Positions 1 to 5,609 of a stretch of DNA of 7,411 nucleotides are shown here, piece by piece. Made by a program: the position numbers and the translations under genes. The stretch spans positions 1-7,411 of the forward strand of contig CALDSL010000033.1 of NCBI GenBank assembly GCA_937920255.1, given 5' to 3'. Numbering within the stretch: position 1 is the stretch's first letter; the number at the start of each line of letters is the position of its first letter. The stretch comes from an uncultured Anaerolineaceae bacterium. GTDB lineage: Bacteria > Chloroflexota > Anaerolineae > Anaerolineales > Anaerolineaceae. Below the pieces are notes generated by a model. It worked only from the letters and a program-made list of their open reading frames with translations. It was not told the origin of the DNA and ran no database searches.

Positions 1-1
1 G

Positions 2-559
2 ACCGACGGCCAGGGGCGGGTGGTCGATTTCCGTAACACGGTATTGATCATGACCAGCAACCTTGGCACCGAATTTGTGCGCCGCGGTGGAACGCTGGGC
101 TTCCTGCCCGGCAGCGAATCGGACGAGGAACGTGAATCGCACGATAAGATCAGCAAGGCGCTCAAGAGCACCTTCCGGCCCGAGTTCCTCAACCGCATCG
201 ACGAGATCATCATGTTCTCGCCGCTTTCGCTGGAGCAGATGACAGAAATTGTAGATCTGCAGATGAAAGAAGTGCAAACCCGGCTGCAAGAGCATGGCCT
301 ATCGGTGGAACTGACGCAGCCCGCGCGCGAATGGCTGGCCAAAGTCGGGTACGACCCGGCCTTTGGCGCCCGCCCGCTGCGCCGCGCACTGCAGAAGAGC
401 GTAGAAAGCCCGCTGTCGATCAGCCTGCTTTCCGGCCAGTTCGCCTCTGGCGATAAGGTTATCGTCGACCTGGATGAGAGCGGGCAGCATCTTGCCTTCC
501 GCAAAGAGCAGCCGCTCTCACCCGTCTCGCTCAACCGTGACCAAAACTCCACGGTTTGA
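2..559 (+). CDS. clpC: ATP-dependent Clp protease ATPase subunit, ClpC-like (3' end only)
   Basis: This is the C-terminal 185 residues of a Hsp100/Clp AAA+ unfoldase; the 5' part lies outside the window. Seen: the end of the second AAA+ domain with the VDFRNT strand, the sensor-1 TSN (residues 18-20 of the visible part), the arginine-finger segment FRPEFLNRIDE (58-68, Arg65), and the sensor-2 GARPLRRA (from residue 122, Arg124), followed by the small C-terminal D2 domain. ClpC and ClpB both carry these motifs. I prefer ClpC because the segment between TSNLG and FRPEF is about 35 residues and holds a Gly-Phe, as in Bacillus ClpC, whereas ClpB is shorter there. The family unfolds substrates with ATP and, for ClpC, hands them to ClpP in the cytoplasm. 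The tail after residue 166 is a short polar extension. The gene ends 29 bases before a strong terminator, so it is last in its transcript. ClpB remains possible because the middle and N-terminal domains are not visible. Confidence 0.88.
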   Translation, partial: TDGQGRVVDFRNTVLIMTSNLGTEFVRRGGTLGFLPGSESDEERESHDKISKALKSTFRPEFLNRIDEIIMFSPLSLEQMTEIVDLQMKEVQTRLQEHGLSVELTQPAREWLAKVGYDPAFGARPLRRALQKSVESPLSISLLSGQFASGDKVIVDLDESGQHLAFRKEQPLSPVSLNRDQNSTV

Positions 560-587
560 TCGAAGCACGCGGTGTTGAGAAGATGAT

Positions 588-627
588 GGGTTTTGAGGCC
601 TCTTATTGGGGGCCTCAAAACCCTTTT
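588..627 (+). terminator. Rho-independent terminator after the clp gene
   Basis: A perfect 13-bp inverted repeat (GGGTTTTGAGGCC at 588-600 and its complement at 611-623) encloses a 10-base loop and is followed by TTTT (624-627). It sits 29 bases after the clp stop codon. It separates the clp transcript from the lipoprotein gene at 702. The U-run is short, so some read-through is possible. Confidence 0.88.
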
Positions 628-683
628 CATTATCGGGAACCCCCGACTGGGCAGCAGCGTCTAGTGCGTGAAAGAACACGAAT

Positions 684-693
684 GAGGATAGGA
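684..693 (+). promoter_or_regulatory. Shine-Dalgarno region of the lipoprotein gene
   Basis: GAGGATAGGA is purine-rich and its last GGA ends 8 bases before the ATG at 702. It supports ATG 702 over the in-frame ATG at 711. No convincing -35/-10 pair was found between the terminator and this site; a CATTAT at 628-633 is the only weak -10 candidate. Confidence 0.6.
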
Positions 694-701
694 ACAAACA
701 A

Positions 702-1199
702 ATGCGATATATGACAGGAATATTCTTTCTGATGTTGACCGCCGTTGTGCTGGCGGCTTGCGGCAGCGGCGAAATGGTACCGCCATCGGACCCAACCCGC
801 AATCCGGATACCAGCGTGGAGTCGCCGGGCGTTAGCCCAACCCAAGGCGGCGAAAGCGCCCTGCCGTATGACCCGCAGCCGGGAGACGATGCGCTGCAGC
901 GCGGAAACGTGTACCTTGACCAGGCCAGCGTTTTGCTGATGGAAAGCTTCCCGCCACAGGTGGGCGTGAATCTGGCCGGCAATTTGCCCACCCCCTGCCA
1001 CAGTTTGCGCATAGCCATTAGTGAGCCAGATAAGGATAACAACATTCGCCTGGATGTGTATTCGGTTGCGCCAACGGATGTGGTTTGCGCCGAGGTGCTT
1101 AAGCCGTTCAAGGCCAACATCAATCTGGGCAGTTACCCGGCCGGCCAGTACACCATTTTGGTCAATGAAAACCAAATCGGCGAGGTGGTCTTACCGTAA
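702..1199 (+). CDS. Predicted secreted lipoprotein of unknown function
   Basis: This is a 165-residue protein with a clear lipoprotein signal peptide: a short N-terminus with Arg2, a hydrophobic core at residues 5-18, and the lipobox L17-A18-A19-C20. After cleavage Cys20 would be lipidated and the protein held on the outer face of the membrane. Residues 21-62 form a Pro/Ser/Gly-rich, low-complexity tether. Residues 63-165 form a compact, probably all-beta domain ending in G-Q-Y-T-I-L-V-N, with two cysteines (Cys99 in PTPCH and Cys129 in VVCAEV) spaced so that they could form one disulfide. I do not recognise a named family. A role in substrate binding or protein-protein contact at the envelope is inference only. 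The gene lies 31 bases upstream of the cNMP-fold membrane protein on the same strand, but that gene appears to have its own -10 box, so co-transcription is open. Confidence 0.85.
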   Translation: MRYMTGIFFLMLTAVVLAACGSGEMVPPSDPTRNPDTSVESPGVSPTQGGESALPYDPQPGDDALQRGNVYLDQASVLLMESFPPQVGVNLAGNLPTPCHSLRIAISEPDKDNNIRLDVYSVAPTDVVCAEVLKPFKANINLGSYPAGQYTILVNENQIGEVVLP

Positions 1200-1218
1200 A
1201 GCCCGGCGGGATTTGCGA

Positions 1219-1224
1219 TATACT
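1219..1224 (+). promoter_or_regulatory. Predicted -10 box for a leaderless mRNA (gene at 1231)
   Basis: TATACT ends 6 bases before ATG 1231, so transcription would start at or next to the A of the start codon. No Shine-Dalgarno sequence precedes this ATG. No good -35 is visible at 16-18 bases upstream. It fits the same pattern as the -10 boxes in front of rsmG and the SDR gene. Confidence 0.5.
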
Positions 1225-1230
1225 TGATGC

Positions 1231-2901
1231 ATGGTTGTGAATCCGGAACAGCTTCCCGCTTTCTTCAAAACCATTCATCTATTTGGCCGTCTGGTTAATG
1301 AACAGCTGGCCTATATCGCCGGAGCGATGCAGTCGCGCGCGGTGGAAAAAGACCACTTCATCTACGAACTCAACGGAGATGCGCTGCACTTCTACATCCT
1401 CTACCGCGGAAAGGTTCGCCTGCGGCGCGAGATTGGGGATGAGGAGCCCTACGACGCAGTGATCGCTCCAGGCGATTTCTTTGGGCTCGAGTCGATTTCG
1501 GGTGAGCCCTACTGGGTGACCGACGCCATCGCCGAAGAGGACAGCATCGTCCTCTACCTGACCAGCGAGCAGTTGGATCAGATCAGTCTCGAGATACCGG
1601 AACTGCGCTACCGGCTGGATCTGGCCGTGCGAAGTTTCAACTTGATGTGGAACGTATCACTCGCCTGGCGCGAGAAAGACGAGGCCATTTATTACTTTAC
1701 ACGCCGGCACGTGATCTTTATGTTGCTGCGCATGCTTGGCCCATTTGCCTTCTTCCTGGCGGCCCTGACCGCGTTTTTGATCGGCCGCATCGCGATGCAA
1801 AGCTCGATGATTGTCCCATTGATGCTGTCCGGATTCTTCCTGACGGTCAGCCTGCTGTGGGGCGTATGGGTCTATTTTGACTGGGCCAATGACTATTTTG
1901 TGGTCACCGACCGGCGCGTACTGGTCTTCGAGAAAGTGATCTTGATGTTTGACAGCCGCAACGAAACGCCGTTGGAAGCCGTTTTGGCGGTGAACCAGCG
2001 TACAAGCTGGCTGGGGCGGATTCTCAACTACGGTGATATTTCCGTAAAAAGTTTTACCGGCACCAACAGCATGAATTTCCTCGAAGCCACCAATGAAGTG
2101 CAGCAGATCATCGAGTACCTGCTGTTGCGCGCGCGCCAGCGAAAAAGCAGCGAGGAACTGCGCACCATCTCCCAGACCATTCGCCAGCGTCTGGGGAATC
2201 AAGGCCAGGCCGGCTCGCCGCAGCAGCGCGGCGGGCAGCAGGCAGGGGAGCAACAAGGCCAGCCGCAACCGGCGCAGGTGCGCATGTCTCCGCTGCAGCG
2301 CCAGATTGCCACGTTCTTAAATCTGCGTATCGAAGAAGATGGCGTCATCATTTATCGCAAACACTGGTTTATTCTGCTGCAGCAGATATGGGCTCCAACA
2401 TTAATCTTGCTGCTATTTCTGCTGGTGCTCATTCTGCGTCTCACCAACATTTTCACCCTGTTCTCACTGGCAGGCACGTTGTTGGTGATCTTTTCCGTGG
2501 GTATCTTCGTCTTTGGCTGGTGGGTCTATCAATATGTGGATTGGACCAACGACCTGTACGTCATCACCAGCGAGCAATTGATCGATGTTGACAAGCGCCC
2601 GCTTGGGACCGAAACGCGCAAGGCCGCGCCATTGAAGAATATCCTCAGCATCGAATACCAGCGGTTGGGGATCATTGGCAATATCTTCAATTTTGGTACA
2701 GTGTTTATCAAGGTCGGCGAGACCACGTTCACGTTCGATTATGTGCACGACCCAAGGCGCGTGCAGCGGGAGCTGTTCAACCGTTTCAGCGAGGTAAAGG
2801 AACGCGAGCGCAAGGCCGAAGAGCAGGCCGACCACAAACGCATGGCCGACTGGATTGAAACCTACCACCGCTGGCAGGAAGACCAGGGCCTGGGTTCGTA
2901 G
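1231..2901 (+). CDS. Membrane protein: cNMP-binding-like domain plus two TM/PH-like modules
   Basis: The protein has 556 residues. Residues 10-130 read as a cyclic-nucleotide-binding (CRP/CAP-type) beta-roll, including FYILYRGKVRL (54-64) and PGDFFGLES (80-88). Two repeated modules follow. Module 1 has TM helices at about 163-183 and 195-216, then a PH-like domain at 218-300. Module 2 has TM helices at about 380-403 and 408-432, then a PH-like domain at 434-520. The repeat is visible by eye: FDWANDYFVVT (216-226) matches VDWTNDLYVIT (436-446), and each module later has a PL...G.I.N(Y/F)G pattern (247-268 and 467-489). A Gln/Gly-rich linker (322-348) joins the modules, and a highly charged helix (515-550) ends the protein. 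The PH-like parts resemble bacterial bPH2/YdbT-type (DUF304) domains of membrane proteins. The sensor domain should be cytoplasmic. No catalytic domain is visible. A membrane-linked sensor or scaffold is inference. The start at 1231 is supported by the complete cNMP fold and the -10 box just upstream. Confidence 0.9.
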   Translation: MVVNPEQLPAFFKTIHLFGRLVNEQLAYIAGAMQSRAVEKDHFIYELNGDALHFYILYRGKVRLRREIGDEEPYDAVIAPGDFFGLESISGEPYWVTDAIAEEDSIVLYLTSEQLDQISLEIPELRYRLDLAVRSFNLMWNVSLAWREKDEAIYYFTRRHVIFMLLRMLGPFAFFLAALTAFLIGRIAMQSSMIVPLMLSGFFLTVSLLWGVWVYFDWANDYFVVTDRRVLVFEKVILMFDSRNETPLEAVLAVNQRTSWLGRILNYGDISVKSFTGTNSMNFLEATNEVQQIIEYLLLRARQRKSSEELRTISQTIRQRLGNQGQAGSPQQRGGQQAGEQQGQPQPAQVRMSPLQRQIATFLNLRIEEDGVIIYRKHWFILLQQIWAPTLILLLFLLVLILRLTNIFTLFSLAGTLLVIFSVGIFVFGWWVYQYVDWTNDLYVITSEQLIDVDKRPLGTETRKAAPLKNILSIEYQRLGIIGNIFNFGTVFIKVGETTFTFDYVHDPRRVQRELFNRFSEVKERERKAEEQADHKRMADWIETYHRWQEDQGLGS

Positions 2902-3005
2902 ATTTGCGTGCCACCGGTTGTGCCGGAAGCCGTTGAAACTTCACTGTTCGTCTAGGAAACTTCGTACGCCGGTGGAACTCGCCGGTCACGAGCGAGTTTC
3001 CATAA
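2902..3005 (+). repeat. Cluster of short direct and inverted repeats upstream of def
   Basis: Two direct copies of GAAACTTC (2935-2942 and 2956-2963) lie exactly 21 bases apart. GGAAACT (2955-2961) has an inverted copy AGTTTCC (2995-3001), and AACTCG (2976-2981) pairs with CGAGTT (2993-2998), so two stems compete for the same right arm. CCACCGG (2911-2917) pairs with CCGGTGG (2969-2975), and GCCGGT occurs at 2968-2973 and 2981-2986. No coding region is supported here. The spacing of two helical turns and the place just before a -10 box suggest regulator binding or an RNA structure from read-through, but the function is unknown. Confidence 0.5.
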
Positions 3006-3011
3006 TATAAT
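3006..3011 (+). promoter_or_regulatory. Predicted -10 box of the def-recF operon
   Basis: A perfect TATAAT lies in a locally AT-rich stretch. The expected start of transcription near 3018 would give a leader of about 63 bases before def. The -35 position holds CGGTCA or similar, which is poor, so an activator may be needed. Confidence 0.55.
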
Positions 3012-3070
3012 TGAGAAATTGGGATGGCGGCGTTCCGCTGTGCCTGTGTTGTAAACAATGATTATGTGTG

Positions 3071-3075
3071 GGTGA
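3071..3075 (+). promoter_or_regulatory. Weak Shine-Dalgarno site that decides the def start
   Basis: GGTGA sits 5 bases before ATG 3081. Together with the usual N-terminus of peptide deformylases (LREIV..PDPVLR), it favours this ATG over the in-frame ATG at 3024, which would add 19 residues with no family support. Confidence 0.5.
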
Positions 3076-3080
3076 AAACG

Positions 3081-3605
3081 ATGGGATTACGTGAAATCGT
3101 CTTTGTGCCGGACCCCGTTTTACGGCGTAAGGCGCACAAAGTGACAACATTTGATAAAGAGTTCCAAACGCTGGTGGATGACATGGTGGAAACCATGCGC
3201 GAAGCGCCAGGTGTTGGTCTGGCCGCGCCGCAGGTGGGTATCCCCGCGCGGCTGATCGTGGTGGAATACGCTGATGAGGAAGAGGAAGACGAGGAAGCCT
3301 CCAAAGAGGTTCCCAAGAAACTGTTCATCGTGGCTAACCCCGAAATCGTGAAGGCATCCGAGGAGATGGAAATCGGGCCGGAAGCGTGCCTTTCGGTGCC
3401 CGGCCTGGTGGGCGATGTTGACCGGCATGTGAAAATCCTGGTGAAAGGCTATAATCGACGCGGCCAGCCTGTGAAGATTAAGGCCGAAGGCTGGCTGGCG
3501 CGCATCTTCCAGCATGAAATCGACCACCTGGAAGGCGTGCTGTTTACCGACCGGGCTTCCCGGGTATGGAAACCCAAAGAGGGTGAGCCTATCCCGGCTG
3601 ACTAG
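3081..3605 (+). CDS. def: Peptide deformylase
   Basis: This cytoplasmic metalloenzyme removes the formyl group from the N-terminal formyl-methionine of new proteins. The 174-residue product has all three family motifs: GVGLAAPQ (44-51), EACLS (101-105) and HEIDH (145-149). By family knowledge the metal ligands are Cys103, His145 and His149, with Glu146 as the catalytic residue. Motif 2 has Ala where Gly is usual (E-G-C-L-S). An extra acidic run of Asp/Glu (about residues 65-76) lies between motif 1 and the VANPE strand. The N-terminus LREIVFVPDPVLRRKA matches the family start, which fixes the ATG at 3081. The stop codon is 2 bases from the recF ATG, so the two genes are very likely co-transcribed and translationally coupled. 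Transcription probably starts from the TATAAT at 3006. Confidence 0.96.
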   Translation: MGLREIVFVPDPVLRRKAHKVTTFDKEFQTLVDDMVETMREAPGVGLAAPQVGIPARLIVVEYADEEEEDEEASKEVPKKLFIVANPEIVKASEEMEIGPEACLSVPGLVGDVDRHVKILVKGYNRRGQPVKIKAEGWLARIFQHEIDHLEGVLFTDRASRVWKPKEGEPIPAD

Positions 3606-3607
3606 CC

Positions 3608-4813
3608 ATGCACCTCACCCGCCTGTCGCTGACAAATTTCCGCGCCTTTACCCGCCTGGACATGGACGTGCCCCGGCGGCTTCTCTTGTTGGTGGGTGAT
3701 AACGCTCAGGGCAAGACCAGCATCCTCGAAGCGATTTACTACCTGGCCACGTTTACATCGCTCCAGGCGCAGGCCGACCGGCAGTTGATCAGTTTTATGG
3801 CCAGCAGCGAGCCAACCGCCGTCACGCGCCTTGTGGCTGAGTACCAGCGCCGCGGGCGCCCGCATAAGCTGGAAGCGCGCCTCATCCTGGATTCCACTGC
3901 AACCAACGGCGGGCGGCTGCGCAAAGAAATTTTGGTAGACGGGGTAAAACGCCCGGCGCACGAGGCCATGGGCGCGTTCAACGCGGTGATCTTCATGCCG
4001 CAGATGACGCGCATCCTGGAAGAAGGCCCGGACGAGCGCCGCCGTTACCTCAACCTCGCGCTGTCGCAGGCGGTGCCGGGTTACGCTTTGGCGCTGAGTG
4101 AGTACAACCAGATCGTCACACAGCGCAACGCGCTCCTCAAGCAATTGGCCGAGCGCAGCAGCAGCGACGGCGATCAACTGGCCTACTGGGATGATCTTCT
4201 GTCGCAGCGCGGCGCGGTCTTGATCCACGCGCGCATCGCCGCGGTGGAAGAACTGGAGCGGCTGACCTCGCGCATCCATCACCGGCTGACGCACTCGGGC
4301 GAGATCCTGCGCATGGTGTACCAGCCGTCGTACGATCCACTGGGCATTCCGGAAGGCCAGTACAGCCTGCCGTTGCAGACCACCCAGACGTACCGAAACA
4401 ACTTTACCCGCGAGCAGATCCAGAAAGGGTTTCTTGCCCGGCTGGCGGCGCTGCGCCAGGAGGAGATTGCGCGTGGGGTGACCACAGTCGGCCCGCACCG
4501 CGACGAGATGCGCTTCCTGGCCAACGGCGTCGATCTGGGTGATTTTGGCTCGCGCGGGCAAGTGCGCACCGCGCTGCTGGCGCTCAAACTGGCCGAAGTG
4601 GCCTGGCTGCGCGAGCGCACGGGCGAAATGCCGGTGCTGCTGCTGGATGAAATTCTGGCCGAACTGGACACCCAGCGCCGCTCCGACTTGCAAATCTTCT
4701 TGAGCGAGTCAGAGCAGGTGATGATGACCACCACCGACCTGAACCTGTTTGATCCGGAGTTCGTGGATCAGAGCACAGTGTGGAACATCAAGGCCGGGTG
4801 CGTGGTCACGTAA
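3608..4813 (+). CDS. recF: DNA replication and repair protein RecF
   Basis: RecF is a cytoplasmic ABC/SMC-like ATPase that, with RecO and RecR, helps load RecA at gapped DNA. The 401-residue product has the family features in order: the N-terminal LTNFRAF (8-14), Walker A GDNAQGKTS (30-38), the F.P......EGP..RR segment (129-146), the hallmark GPHRDE (295-300), the ABC signature GSRGQVRT (314-321), Walker B PVLLLDE (342-348) with an ELD D-loop (352-354), and TTTD (374-377). Length is a little above the usual 360-380. The region after YYL, where many RecFs have an S-x-R motif, is diverged (TFTSLQAQA). There is no clear Shine-Dalgarno site; the ATG follows the def stop by 2 bases, so coupling is likely. 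recF is here with def rather than beside dnaA, dnaN or gyrB. The last 8 bases overlap the end of the convergent rsmG. Confidence 0.96.
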   Translation: MHLTRLSLTNFRAFTRLDMDVPRRLLLLVGDNAQGKTSILEAIYYLATFTSLQAQADRQLISFMASSEPTAVTRLVAEYQRRGRPHKLEARLILDSTATNGGRLRKEILVDGVKRPAHEAMGAFNAVIFMPQMTRILEEGPDERRRYLNLALSQAVPGYALALSEYNQIVTQRNALLKQLAERSSSDGDQLAYWDDLLSQRGAVLIHARIAAVEELERLTSRIHHRLTHSGEILRMVYQPSYDPLGIPEGQYSLPLQTTQTYRNNFTREQIQKGFLARLAALRQEEIARGVTTVGPHRDEMRFLANGVDLGDFGSRGQVRTALLALKLAEVAWLRERTGEMPVLLLDEILAELDTQRRSDLQIFLSESEQVMMTTTDLNLFDPEFVDQSTVWNIKAGCVVT

Positions 4814-5519
4814 GGGGTGTTTTGGTGGGTATTCCCACCCGGCGCGGGAAGCGCGGCGGGGTGGCGGCGAGCTTATCGACCACGATCAGGTAGCGGTCTT
4901 CGGCCACACCCGGCAGGTGAATCGGGTTGAGGTGGCGCAGGTGGCCGCCCAGAAGTTGCATCGCTTTTTCCGCCTGTTGCGTTTCCGCCGGCCCGTTTTG
5001 ACCCTTTTGCGCCAGAATCGCCCCGCCGACCTTGACCAGCGGGAGCAGGTACTCAACCAGAATGGGCATGCTGGCCACCGAGCGCGCCACGGCCCAGTCG
5101 TATTTTTCGCGGTGGGCAGGCATGCGCCCCAACTCTTCCGCCCGCGCCTGGATCACTTCCACTTTTTCCAGCATCAGGGTCTGCACCATGTGGCGGCAGA
5201 ACTCGGTTTTCTTGCCCACCGATTCAACCAGGGTCAACTGCATGCTGGGATAGATGATCTTGAGTGGAATGCCCGGAAAACCCGCGCCGGTGCCAATATC
5301 CACCAGGCGGCGGGGCGGCTTTTCGCGCAGCACCAGGTGGCACGAGAGCGAATCGAGGAAGTGCTTGGTGAGAATGCCCTCTTCATCCCGAATAGCGGTC
5401 AGGTTAAAGCGGCTGTTCCATTCCACCAGTTCCTGGCGGTAACGGTCAAAGGCCGCGAGCTGAGAGCCAGTAAGCTGCAGGCCGAATAGGGTTTGCGCAT
5501 CCTGTTTGAGTTTCTCCAT
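4806..5519 (-). CDS. rsmG: 16S rRNA (guanine-N7) methyltransferase RsmG (GidB)
   Basis: RsmG methylates N7 of G527 (E. coli numbering) in 16S rRNA using S-adenosylmethionine; its loss gives low-level streptomycin resistance in several bacteria. The 237-residue product has the family N-terminal helix with WNSRFNLTAI (34-43), the SAM-binding loop VDIGTGAGFPGIPLKI (73-88), the LTLVES strand (95-100) with acidic Glu99, and the VARSVASM segment (144-151). The C-terminus is a basic, Pro-rich tail. I chose ATG 5519 because MEKLKQDAQ fits the family start, although an in-frame ATG exists at 5573. No Shine-Dalgarno site precedes it, but TATAAT on the same strand ends 7 bases upstream, so the message may be leaderless. 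The gene converges on recF and diverges from the SDR gene. Confidence 0.95.
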   Translation of the reverse strand: MEKLKQDAQTLFGLQLTGSQLAAFDRYRQELVEWNSRFNLTAIRDEEGILTKHFLDSLSCHLVLREKPPRRLVDIGTGAGFPGIPLKIIYPSMQLTLVESVGKKTEFCRHMVQTLMLEKVEVIQARAEELGRMPAHREKYDWAVARSVASMPILVEYLLPLVKVGGAILAQKGQNGPAETQQAEKAMQLLGGHLRHLNPIHLPGVAEDRYLIVVDKLAATPPRFPRRVGIPTKTPLT

Positions 5520-5526
5520 CGCTGAA

Positions 5527-5532
5527 ATTATA
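5527..5532 (-). promoter_or_regulatory. Predicted -10 box for a leaderless rsmG mRNA
   Basis: On the minus strand a perfect TATAAT ends 7 bases before the rsmG ATG (5519). Transcription from it would start at about the first base of the codon. No Shine-Dalgarno sequence and no good -35 are visible. Confidence 0.6.
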
Positions 5533-5597
5533 CCCCTACAGCCGCCGTGAGAATACCAATACGGGCAACACAACCGGTGGAGGTTGTGAAGCTGTAC

Positions 5598-5603
5598 TAT
5601 AAT
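5598..5603 (+). promoter_or_regulatory. Predicted -10 box for a leaderless SDR mRNA
   Basis: A perfect TATAAT ends 6 bases before ATG 5610 with TTTCCC between, which contains no ribosome binding site. It is the main reason to place the start at 5610 and not at the in-frame ATG 5547, which lies upstream of this promoter. It is back to back with the rsmG -10 box within 90 bases. Confidence 0.65.
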
Positions 5604-5609
5604 TTTCCC

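Noticed and set aside
606..633. Possible promoter TTGGGG-N16-CATTAT for the lipoprotein gene.
   Set aside because: Both boxes match poorly and the -35 overlaps the terminator hairpin.
3024..3080. Upstream in-frame ATG extending peptide deformylase by 19 residues.
   Set aside because: The extra residues do not fit the family N-terminus, and ATG 3081 has a weak Shine-Dalgarno site and starts at the conserved LREIV block.
3602..4693. Long open frame of 363 codons on the minus strand across recF.
   Set aside because: It is the antisense shadow of a GC-rich gene with all RecF motifs on the plus strand; its product is low-complexity (Gln/Arg/His/Ala-rich) and shows no domain.
4824..4839. Perfect hairpin GGTGGG/CCCACC with a 4-base loop just after the recF stop.
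   Set aside because: There is no T-run after it on either strand and it lies inside rsmG codons, so I do not call it an intrinsic terminator.
5520..5573. Upstream in-frame ATG for rsmG at 5573 on the minus strand.
   Set aside because: The extension lies across the predicted promoter and does not resemble RsmG; MEKLKQ at 5519 fits the family.
5547..5609. Upstream in-frame ATG for the SDR gene.
   Set aside because: It lies before the TATAAT at 5598 and adds residues that no classical SDR needs.
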